From: an uncultured Bacteroidales bacterium
Lineage (GTDB): Bacteria > Bacteroidota > Bacteroidia > Bacteroidales > F082
Reading direction: 5' to 3'
NCBI GenBank assembly: GCA_947302205.1
Contig: CAMYVD010000013.1
Coordinates: 1 to 47,677, forward strand
Length of the DNA: 47,677 nt
The notes beneath the pieces were generated by a model that was given only the letters and a program-made list of their open reading frames with translations, had not been told where the DNA came from and did no database searches. This document shows positions 1 through 6,809 of the stretch, one piece after another (the first letter of the stretch is position 1; every line of letters begins with the position of its first letter). The translations under genes and the position numbers were made by a program.

Positions 1-1631
1 ATACCCGTTGGGCCACCCACGGCGAACCCAACCAGACCAACGCCCACCCTCACCTTTCCAACTCTGGCAATATCGCCCTGATCCACAACGGCATCATCGA
101 AAACTACATGAGCCTCCGCAAGGAGCTTGAGAAACGCGGCTTTACCTTTAAGTCGTCAACCGATACCGAAGTGCTCACCAATCTTATTGAAGATGTGCAG
201 CAAAGCGAACACGTCGATCTGTTTGAGGCTGTCCGTATCGCCCTCAACCACGTGATTGGCGCTTATGCCATTGCCATCGTGGAAAAAGACCATCCGGATG
301 AGATCATCGCCGCCCGCAAAGGCAGCCCGATGGTAATCGGTATTGGCGACAACGAATACTTCATTGCTTCCGACGCCACGCCTATCGTGGGCCGTACCCA
401 AAAGGTGGTTTACATCGAGGATGAGCAAGTGGTTCGCATCAAATTGGGTGAAGAACTGCACATCAAGACCATCCAGGATGTGGAAGCCATGCCTTACGTG
501 CAGGAGCTGAAGATGAACCTCGACAGCATCGAGAAAGCCGGTTTCGACCACTTCATGATGAAGGAGATTTACGAACAGCCCGCCATTGTGCGTGACACCA
601 TGCGTGGCCGTCTGCACACGGAAACCAATTCCGTGAGCTTGGGCGGCATCCTGCAGTATGAAAAGCAGCTGCTCTATGCTGACAATATCGTGTTCGTGGC
701 TTGCGGTACCTCTTGGCACGCCAGCCTTGTGGGCAGTTATCTCATCGAGTTCCTGGCCAAGATCCGCGTGAAAGTGGAATACGCCTCCGAGTTCCGTTAC
801 CGCCATCCCGTCATCACGCCTCACGATGTGGTGATCGCTGTGTCACAGTCGGGTGAAACCGCCGATACGCTGGCCGCCATCAAGTTGGCCAAGGAAGAAG
901 GCGCCGTCGTGTTGGGCATCTGCAATGTCATTGGTTCCTCCATCTCGAGAGCTACCGACGCTGGCATCTACACCCATGCAGGTCCGGAAATCGGTGTGGC
1001 CTCCACCAAGGCATTCACCTCACAGGTGACCGTGATGGCCATGCTCGCCTTGCGTCTGGCTGAACTGAAAGGCACCCTTACCGCCGAGCGCCGCGCCGAG
1101 CTCATCCAGGAGCTGAATCGCATTCCTGAGAAGATCCAATGGACCCTCGACCACAGCGGCATCGTCAAGGAAATCGCCGCCAAGTACAAGGATGTGCGCA
1201 ACATGCTTTACTTAGGCCGTCTGCAGAACTATCCAGTGGCCCTCGAAGGTGCTTTGAAGCTCAAGGAAATCTCCTACATCCATGCCGAAGGTTATCCGGC
1301 AGCCGAAATGAAGCACGGTCCTATTGCCTTGATCGACAAGGATATGCCCGTGGTGTTCATCGCCACCAACCACCGTACCTACGAGAAGGTGATCAGCAAT
1401 ATCCAAGAGGTGAAGGCTCGCGACGGCAAGATCATCGCCATCGTCAGTGAAAAGGATGTCATCGCCCGTAAGATGGCCGACTACGTCATTGAGATTCCGG
1501 AAAGTGAATCGATCTATTCTCCGTTGCTGGCTACCATCCCGTTGCAAATCTTGGCTTACCATATCGCCGTGATGCGTGGTTGCAACGTTGACCAGCCGCG
1601 TAACCTGGCCAAATCAGTCACAGTGGAATGA
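1..1631 (+). CDS. glmS: Glutamine--fructose-6-phosphate aminotransferase (isomerizing), 5' truncated by window edge
   Basis: GlmS makes glucosamine-6-phosphate from fructose-6-phosphate and glutamine, the first step towards UDP-GlcNAc for peptidoglycan and LPS. The reading frame is open from base 3, so the gene begins upstream of the window; by comparison with the family about 70 residues are missing, including the N-terminal catalytic Cys. Seen are the end of the class II glutamine amidotransferase domain (TRWATHG followed by NAHPH) and two SIS sugar-isomerase domains: VACGTSWHAS, SQSGETADT, STKAFTSQV, and in the second half MKHGPIALID. It ends with the family's characteristic LAKSVTVE tail. 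The stop codon sits in a hairpin terminator shared with the convergent downstream gene. The identification is secure; only the start is unseen. Confidence 0.97.
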   Translation, partial: TRWATHGEPNQTNAHPHLSNSGNIALIHNGIIENYMSLRKELEKRGFTFKSSTDTEVLTNLIEDVQQSEHVDLFEAVRIALNHVIGAYAIAIVEKDHPDEIIAARKGSPMVIGIGDNEYFIASDATPIVGRTQKVVYIEDEQVVRIKLGEELHIKTIQDVEAMPYVQELKMNLDSIEKAGFDHFMMKEIYEQPAIVRDTMRGRLHTETNSVSLGGILQYEKQLLYADNIVFVACGTSWHASLVGSYLIEFLAKIRVKVEYASEFRYRHPVITPHDVVIAVSQSGETADTLAAIKLAKEEGAVVLGICNVIGSSISRATDAGIYTHAGPEIGVASTKAFTSQVTVMAMLALRLAELKGTLTAERRAELIQELNRIPEKIQWTLDHSGIVKEIAAKYKDVRNMLYLGRLQNYPVALEGALKLKEISYIHAEGYPAAEMKHGPIALIDKDMPVVFIATNHRTYEKVISNIQEVKARDGKIIAIVSEKDVIARKMADYVIEIPESESIYSPLLATIPLQILAYHIAVMRGCNVDQPRNLAKSVTVE

Positions 1632-1659
1632 TTCGGGAAAACTCCCGAATCATTCTTTC
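1630..1659. terminator. Hairpin terminator between convergent genes
   Basis: A perfect 9-bp stem, GATTCGGGA (1630-1638) pairing with TCCCGAATC (1643-1651) around an AAAC loop, is followed by ATTCTTTC. It overlaps the stop codons of both glmS and the converging phosphoesterase gene, so it may stop transcription from both sides. The T-tract is short on either side. Confidence 0.65.
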
Positions 1660-2531
1660 AGATCTCTATATTCGTAGCTGATCTTATCACCACAGGTGAC
1701 CACCATGTACGAAGGCTTTGTGCCGTCGTTGAGGTTGTCGGTCATCACGTATTTCACGCCGTCAAACGTCTTGGCATCGCAGTAATGGAAATGCCCCATC
1801 ACCACCATGTCCACCCGGTTCTCGCTCATCAGGTGCATGAAGGCGTACATCTCGTCCTCGGGCAAGTTGGCCGCAGGCGTGGTGGTGTAGTTGTAGGTGG
1901 TGCGGAACAGCCAGTTGTGGCTGATGACAAAGCAATGGCGATACTGGTCGCGCTTGGCGAGTTGTTCTTCAAGCCATTTCAGCTGGCGTTCACCGTGGGT
2001 GCCGTTGCCTGAATCCAGGAACAGATACAGGTCTTTCAAGCCTGAAACCGTCTCCACCGTCACGGCGTAGGTCGAGGTGTGGAAATGGTTTTTGTAATGG
2101 TCCGCACAGTCGAAATACACATCGTGGTTGCCGATGATGGGGAAACAGGGGTCGTCGTCGGCATGGATGGCGGAATCGTATTTCATAGCCGCTTCAGCCA
2201 AAATATAAGGATTCTCCCCGCTCTCGTTGGCAAGGTCTCCGGCAATGATGCTGAAAATAGCCGTAGAGTCGTTGCGCTCAGCGGTGATGTAGTTGGCGAA
2301 ACGCGAGTTGTCGTCGTTGATATGGGTATCCGAGCAGGAATAAAAACGGTATTCGTCAGGGACGTTGTCGATGACAGGCATCCCGTTGTGGTCGTTCCAG
2401 TCGAGCCAGTCAGTCACACGGGCTTCGGTGTCGCTACGGTTGACCACCATGCCCAGAATGTCGAGGCGGTTGCATGAGGAAACAAACATCAGGCCCAAGG
2501 CCAGCAATATGATATAGGTAACTTTTTTCAT
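1650..2531 (-). CDS. Calcineurin-like metallophosphoesterase lipoprotein
   Basis: A 293-residue protein with a lipoprotein signal (MKKVTYIILLALGLMFVSSC), so probably anchored in the envelope by the Cys. The metallophosphoesterase metal-binding motifs appear in order: SCSDTHIN (D-x-H), AGDLAN (GD), IGNHDVYF (GNHD), VISHNWLF (H) and MGHFHYCD (GH-x-H). These build a di-metal centre for phosphoester hydrolysis; the substrate cannot be told from the sequence. The gene begins 5 bp after the stop of the upstream outer-membrane protein gene, so the two probably form one transcript. It converges on glmS. Confidence 0.85.
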   Translation of the reverse strand: MKKVTYIILLALGLMFVSSCNRLDILGMVVNRSDTEARVTDWLDWNDHNGMPVIDNVPDEYRFYSCSDTHINDDNSRFANYITAERNDSTAIFSIIAGDLANESGENPYILAEAAMKYDSAIHADDDPCFPIIGNHDVYFDCADHYKNHFHTSTYAVTVETVSGLKDLYLFLDSGNGTHGERQLKWLEEQLAKRDQYRHCFVISHNWLFRTTYNYTTTPAANLPEDEMYAFMHLMSENRVDMVVMGHFHYCDAKTFDGVKYVMTDNLNDGTKPSYMVVTCGDKISYEYRDLKE

Positions 2532-2536
2532 GGTGA

Positions 2537-3226
2537 TTAATATTTAAAGGTGCAACCGATGTTAAAGTAGTAGCCGTTGTATTGGGATGAGAGGTTCAGC
2601 ACACCGGCGGGATGCAGGCCAGCCTCGGCGGTCAGGCGCCATTGGTCGTTGAGGTTGTAGTAGCCGTGCAAATTATAATAGAACAAGGTGAAACGCTCGA
2701 TGATGAACTCGCGGTAGTTGGAGATGCCGCAACCGATGTTCCACGGATGATCCTGGGCAAACAGGTTGTACTGGATGTCGAAAGAAACGTTCATCGGTTC
2801 AAAAACGGTGCTTTCTCCCCCGTCTTTCCTCAACGGAATGGCGGCCATGTAGCGGCTGCACAGACCGAGTTTGAAGATCCAATGGATATTGCGGTAGCCG
2901 AAGTTGAGCATGGCGTTGAACTCTTGATATTTATAAGATGGGAAAAGCCTGTAGAGATAACGGTTCTCAAGGAAAAACTTTCCTGTCGAGACCTTCGCAA
3001 AGTCGATCTGATAGGCTACATTCAAGGCAAAACGGTTCTGCGTTCCGGCCAGCAGCCCGACGTCGAGACGGAAATTGTCGGCCAGTTGGAAGTCGGATCC
3101 GATGCCGAAGTTGGCCCTGGAGTGCTCCGTGCGGTTGTAGTCGTATTCAGCGTAGGCCCTGATGTGTTGGGCATTGGCGGTGAATACCGACAAAAACAAA
3201 AAAGTTAGGATAAAAAGTCGTTTCAT
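2537..3226 (-). CDS. Predicted outer-membrane beta-barrel protein
   Basis: A 229-residue protein with a signal peptide (MKRLFILTFLFLSVFTANA, cleaved before Q) followed by alternating aromatic and polar strands such as YAEYDYNRTE and a C-terminal strand ending YFNIGCTFKY; a terminal aromatic residue is usual for outer-membrane barrels. The frame is open further upstream to 3307, but the signal peptide and the -7 box at 3246-3253 place the start at 3226. No specific family is recognised and its function is unknown. It is probably co-transcribed with the phosphoesterase lipoprotein 5 bp downstream. Confidence 0.7.
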   Translation of the reverse strand: MKRLFILTFLFLSVFTANAQHIRAYAEYDYNRTEHSRANFGIGSDFQLADNFRLDVGLLAGTQNRFALNVAYQIDFAKVSTGKFFLENRYLYRLFPSYKYQEFNAMLNFGYRNIHWIFKLGLCSRYMAAIPLRKDGGESTVFEPMNVSFDIQYNLFAQDHPWNIGCGISNYREFIIERFTLFYYNLHGYYNLNDQWRLTAEAGLHPAGVLNLSSQYNGYYFNIGCTFKY

Positions 3227-3245
3227 ATCAAATAATTTTACGGGA

Positions 3246-3253
3246 CAAAGATA
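3246..3253 (-). promoter_or_regulatory. Bacteroidota-type -7 box for the outer-membrane protein gene
   Basis: TATCTTTG on the minus strand (CAAAGATA on the plus strand) matches TAnnTTTG and lies 19 nt before the ATG at 3226. It faces away from the nnr box at 3262-3269. Confidence 0.6.
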
Positions 3254-3261
3254 GGGTTTTT

Positions 3262-3269
3262 TATCTTTG
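3262..3269 (+). promoter_or_regulatory. Bacteroidota-type -7 box for nnr
   Basis: TATCTTTG matches TAnnTTTG and ends 15 nt before the ATG at 3285, which rules out the in-frame start at 3267 inside the box. No good TTTG -33 box is seen at the expected distance. Confidence 0.6.
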
Positions 3270-3284
3270 CAAAAAATAACGCTT

Positions 3285-4691
3285 ATGAAAATCCTAAGCA
3301 TTGACAAGGTACGTCAGGCGGATCAATACACCATCCAGCACGAACCGATCAGCTCCGAAGGGTTGATGGAACGGGCTGCCGGTAAGGTGTTTGAGTGGCT
3401 GATGGCTCATCTACAAAAGGAAAACCAGGTCAAGATTTTCTGTGGTTCGGGCAACAATGGCGGTGATGGTTTGGTGGTGGCACGACGGCTTTCCGAAGTG
3501 GGAATATCCAACCAAGTATACAAGGTACGTGACTTCCAATCAGAGGCTGATTTCCCCGCTATCGAAGGAAACGACATCATTGTCGACGCCCTATTCGGCT
3601 CTGGCTTGAACCGACCTATCGAAGGTTTGGCGGCGGAATTGATCCATTATCTGAACGCCCAGCGAGCGATCCGCATCTCCATTGACATCGCCTCTGGATT
3701 GTTCGCGGACAGCCACAGCCCCGATGCGGCCATCTTCAAACCGGATTACACCCTTACCTTCCAGATGCCGAAGTTGGCTTTTATGATGCCTGAGAACGAT
3801 CCTTACGTAGGCAAACTGGTGGTGTTGGACATTCAACTTCATCCTCAATATTTACTTGAAGTAGAAACAAATAACTTCTTGGTTAATAAAGAAATAATAA
3901 AACCAATTATTCATCATCGACCAAAGTATTCACATAAAGGAACCTACGGTCATGCCCTGTTGGTGGCGGGTTCGGAAGGCAAGACGGGCGCGGCCATTTT
4001 GGGTGCCAAATCCTGCCTCAGAACGGGTGTAGGTCTGCTTTCAGTGAAGCTGCCTCAATCAGCTTGGACCCCACTTCAAGCGTCACTTCCGGAGGCGATG
4101 ATTCATACTGATGACAAGTTGGATGCTTTCAACGCCATCGGGGTTGGTCCCGGATTGGGCACCTCAGATGATGCCCAACGCATGGTACGCCACTTGATCC
4201 AAGATGCCAAAGTGCCGATGGTGATGGATGCCGACGCACTCAACATCATATCGGAAAACAAAACTTGGCTATCGTTCCTGCCAGCGAAGACCATCCTCAC
4301 CCCTCACCCCAAAGAGTTTGAGAGGCTGTTTGGCAAGACCTCCAATAGCTTTGAACGATTTGGGCTGCAGCGTGAGATGGCGGTGAAATATGGTATTATT
4401 ATCGTGCTGAAAGGCGCCAATACCAGTGTGGCGATGCCCAACGGCGCTGTCTTTTTCAATAGCACTGGCAATCCTGGCATGGCTACGGCGGGCAGCGGAG
4501 ACGTGCTTACCGGCATGATACTCTCCCTCATTGCCCAGCGTTACACGCCCGAAGAAGCTGCAGTTTTAGGCGTTTACCTCCACGGCTTGGCAGGCGATCT
4601 TGCCGCTGAAGTCCTAGGCCAAGAGGCCTTGATCGCATCAGATATCACAGAAAACATAGGAAAGGCCTTCTCGTCATTGCGAGGAGCCTAA
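3285..4691 (+). CDS. nnr: Bifunctional NAD(P)H-hydrate epimerase / ADP-dependent NAD(P)H-hydrate dehydratase
   Basis: This repair enzyme restores damaged NAD(P)H hydrates: the N-terminal epimerase interconverts R and S forms and the C-terminal dehydratase uses ADP to convert the S form back to NAD(P)H. Of 468 residues, about 1-210 form the YjeF-N domain, with GSGNNGGDGLVVAR near residue 53. About 220-468 form the ribokinase-like dehydratase, with LLVAGSEGKTGAA, MDADALNI and the signature GNPGMATAGSGDVLTGM. The start at 3285 (MKILSIDKVRQAD) was chosen over 3267 because of the promoter. The last codons (SSLRGA) and the stop lie inside a copy of a dispersed repeat, so the C-terminus looks repeat-derived. 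Confidence 0.95.
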   Translation: MKILSIDKVRQADQYTIQHEPISSEGLMERAAGKVFEWLMAHLQKENQVKIFCGSGNNGGDGLVVARRLSEVGISNQVYKVRDFQSEADFPAIEGNDIIVDALFGSGLNRPIEGLAAELIHYLNAQRAIRISIDIASGLFADSHSPDAAIFKPDYTLTFQMPKLAFMMPENDPYVGKLVVLDIQLHPQYLLEVETNNFLVNKEIIKPIIHHRPKYSHKGTYGHALLVAGSEGKTGAAILGAKSCLRTGVGLLSVKLPQSAWTPLQASLPEAMIHTDDKLDAFNAIGVGPGLGTSDDAQRMVRHLIQDAKVPMVMDADALNIISENKTWLSFLPAKTILTPHPKEFERLFGKTSNSFERFGLQREMAVKYGIIIVLKGANTSVAMPNGAVFFNSTGNPGMATAGSGDVLTGMILSLIAQRYTPEEAAVLGVYLHGLAGDLAAEVLGQEALIASDITENIGKAFSSLRGA

Positions 4692-4707
4692 GCGACGAAG
4701 CAATCCA
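4672..4707. repeat. Dispersed palindromic-type repeat, copy 1 (overlaps nnr 3' end)
   Basis: CGTCATTGCGAGGAG, then a few bases, then CGACGAAGCAATCCA. The same arms recur at 47361-47394, and a variant at 8822-8878. This copy carries the last codons and the stop of nnr and fills most of the space before rlmD. Confidence 0.8.
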
Positions 4708-4715
4708 TTCATACC

Positions 4716-6146
4716 ATGAAAAAAAGAAGAGAACCCGAATACCTGGAAAACGTTGAAATTGTTGATGCCGGCAGCGAAGGCATGTCGGTGGCCAAACCCG
4801 AAGGCCGTGTCATATTCATTCCCTTTGGGGTGCCTGGTGACGTGGTCGACATCGAAGTTTTCAAGAAGAAAAAGAACTACCTCGAAGGCCGAATCATCAA
4901 CATCAAGAAAGCATCGGAGAAGCGTGTGACGCCTGTGTGCCAACACTTCGGTCTGTGCGGTGGCTGCAAATGGCAGCAGATGGACTACCAATGGCAGCTT
5001 TACTACAAGCAAAAACAGGTAAAGGACAATTTTGACCGTATTGGCAAGGTGGAATATCCAGAGATGAGCCCAATCTTAGGTTGCGAGCGACAGTACTTCT
5101 ATCGTAACAAGCTCGAATATGCCTTCTCTAACCGTAAATGGCTCACTGATGGAGCTCCGTCAGGCACTTACGGCGAGGACGATTGCAAGGGCTTGGGTTT
5201 TCATCTGCCTCAATTGTTTGACCGTGTGGTTGATGTGGAGCAATGCCACCTGCAAGCCGATCCCTCCAACGACATTCGACTGTTTGTCCGCCAGTTCACC
5301 AAGGACCATCGGTTGTCATACTACAATGTGCGGCAACACGAAGGCTTGATGCGTAACCTGGTGATCCGCTGCAATGCCAAAGGCGAGTTCATGGTAATCA
5401 TCGTCATCAATGAGGAGAACGATTGCATCCGTCATGAGCTGATTCCTGCATTGGAGAAGCATTTCCCGCAAATCGTCTCCCTCCTGCTTATCATCAACAA
5501 TAAGTTCAATGACGTCATCAATGACCTGCCCTTTGAATGCTTAAAAGGTGATCCATACCTGATTGAGACTATGGCTTCGCCTCGACCTGGCTTCCCTGAT
5601 CTGAAGTTCCGCATTGGCCCTGTTTCGTTCTTCCAAACCAACGTATATCAGGCCGAAAGACTCTATCATGCCGCTTTCGATTTGGCCGAAGTAAAAGGGG
5701 ATGAACTGATGTACGACCTCTATACGGGTACAGGTACCATAGCCCAGTATTTCTCTCGTTTTGTGAAGCGTGTGGTGGGCATCGAGTATGTGGAGGAAGC
5801 CATTGCTGACGCTAAGGTGAACGCTGGTATCAATGGCATTGACAATTGCACTTTCTATGCTGGCGACATGGCTAAGATCTTTACTGATGAGTTCATTACG
5901 GCCAACGGCAAGCCCGATTTCATCGTGACCGATCCGCCGCGTGCCGGTATGGCCGAGAAGGTGGTGGAGCAACTGTTGAAGATTCGTGCGCCGAAGATGG
6001 TGTATGTAAGTTGCAACCCGGCCACACAAGCCCGAGACCTGCAGTTGCTTTCAGTGGCTTACGACATTAAAGCCGTGCAGCCGGTGGATATGTTCCCGCA
6101 TACCCAACATGTTGAGAATATCACTCTTTTGGAATTAAGGAAATGA
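4716..6146 (+). CDS. rlmD: 23S rRNA (uracil-5-)-methyltransferase, RlmD/RumA family
   Basis: A SAM-dependent enzyme that makes 5-methyluridine in 23S rRNA (U1939 in E. coli for RlmD). It has 476 residues with an N-terminal TRAM-like region. The iron-sulfur cluster ligands fit the family spacing: C75-x5-C81-x2-C84 in VCQHFGLCGGCKW, plus C177 in EQCHLQ. Next come SFFQTNVYQ, the SAM-binding DLYTGTGTI, and DPPRAGM. The catalytic Cys is C433 in YVSCNPATQ, and the conserved Glu follows in TQHVENITLLE. Which uracil is modified cannot be decided between RlmD- and RlmCD-like enzymes. It follows nnr by 24 bp, and its last 26 bp overlap the 3' end of aroK on the other strand. Confidence 0.93.
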   Translation: MKKRREPEYLENVEIVDAGSEGMSVAKPEGRVIFIPFGVPGDVVDIEVFKKKKNYLEGRIINIKKASEKRVTPVCQHFGLCGGCKWQQMDYQWQLYYKQKQVKDNFDRIGKVEYPEMSPILGCERQYFYRNKLEYAFSNRKWLTDGAPSGTYGEDDCKGLGFHLPQLFDRVVDVEQCHLQADPSNDIRLFVRQFTKDHRLSYYNVRQHEGLMRNLVIRCNAKGEFMVIIVINEENDCIRHELIPALEKHFPQIVSLLLIINNKFNDVINDLPFECLKGDPYLIETMASPRPGFPDLKFRIGPVSFFQTNVYQAERLYHAAFDLAEVKGDELMYDLYTGTGTIAQYFSRFVKRVVGIEYVEEAIADAKVNAGINGIDNCTFYAGDMAKIFTDEFITANGKPDFIVTDPPRAGMAEKVVEQLLKIRAPKMVYVSCNPATQARDLQLLSVAYDIKAVQPVDMFPHTQHVENITLLELRK

Positions 6147-6636
6147 CGGCAGCCGCTAAGGCTTCTATGTCCAGATCCTCCCCTTTTACCGTCAGCATGG
6201 CTTTTTCATAGAAAGGCATACGTTCCGCGTAGTTCTTTTGGATGAACTCCTCCAGTTCTTCTGCTGATTTGCCGTATACTTTCGGCCGTCTCACCTTGGA
6301 TTGCGACAGGCGGACCACGGCCGACTGCGGGCTGATCTTCAGGAAAACGGTGATGCCGTGTTGGTTCATCCAGTCGATGTTGTCGTTGAAGCAGGCAGTG
6401 CCACCCCCAGTGGCAATCACGGCGTTGTCGTATTGTAACGTGTCGTGCAGGATTTGGGTCTCCAGCTTGCGGTACAGCGGCTCGTCGTATTTCTTGAAAA
6501 AGTCACTTACCGTAATGCGGTAACGTTCCTCAAACAGACGATCGGTGTCGTATGCCTCCATGCCGAGTCGGCTTGCCAAACGTTTTGCCGTAGTCGATTT
6601 GCCGGCACTCATATATCCAACCAGATAGATTCTCAT
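6121..6636 (-). CDS. aroK: Shikimate kinase
   Basis: It phosphorylates shikimate at the 3-OH with ATP in the chorismate pathway. The 171-residue length is normal for the family. Seen are the Walker A motif GYMSAGKST near the N-terminus, YDTDRLFEERY (shikimate-binding Asp), ATGGGTACF (GGG motif) and LSQSKVRRP (lid arginines). The gene has its own -7 box. Its final codons are antisense to the last codons of rlmD. Confidence 0.94.
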   Translation of the reverse strand: MRIYLVGYMSAGKSTTAKRLASRLGMEAYDTDRLFEERYRITVSDFFKKYDEPLYRKLETQILHDTLQYDNAVIATGGGTACFNDNIDWMNQHGITVFLKISPQSAVVRLSQSKVRRPKVYGKSAEELEEFIQKNYAERMPFYEKAMLTVKGEDLDIEALAAAVISLIPKE

Positions 6637-6659
6637 CGGGGCCTAATATATTATAGGTG

Positions 6660-6667
6660 CAAAGTTA
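6660..6667 (-). promoter_or_regulatory. -7 box for aroK
   Basis: TAACTTTG on the minus strand matches TAnnTTTG, 23 nt before the aroK ATG at 6636. Confidence 0.55.
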
Positions 6668-6693
6668 GGAAAAAAAGTACTGTCCATTAAGCG

Positions 6694-6727
6694 TTATCAA
6701 CATTTTATCAACAACTCATGTTGATAA
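6694..6727. promoter_or_regulatory. Cluster of three TTATCAACA 9-mers upstream of a T9SS cargo gene
   Basis: TTATCAACA occurs at 6694-6702 and 6705-6713, and inverted as TGTTGATAA at 6719-6727. The inverted copy ends 39 nt before the -7 box at 6767. It differs by one base from the DnaA box TTATCCACA. A further copy lies at the equivalent place upstream of the next T9SS gene. The binding protein is unknown. Confidence 0.5.
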
Positions 6728-6766
6728 ATACTTGGAACCATGGGTTTCGTTCAATTAGATTTTATC

Positions 6767-6774
6767 TATCTTTG
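6767..6774 (+). promoter_or_regulatory. -7 box for the Asp-box T9SS protein
   Basis: TATCTTTG, ending 35 nt before the ATG at 6810, with TTTC at 6745-6748 as a weak -33 element 18 nt upstream. Confidence 0.6.
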
Positions 6775-6809
6775 CTTCCAAATACGCATACTAACCAAAT
6801 TTATTCACA

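Noticed and set aside
3227..3307. N-terminal extension of the outer-membrane protein frame
   Set aside because: It crosses both divergent promoters and the nnr start, and the signal peptide begins at 3226.
6694..6727. Three DnaA-box-like 9-mers as a chromosomal origin
   Set aside because: Each copy differs from TTATCCACA at one base, there is no adjacent AT-rich unwinding region with dnaA or dnaN nearby, and the same 9-mer recurs upstream of another T9SS gene, so promoter control is more likely.
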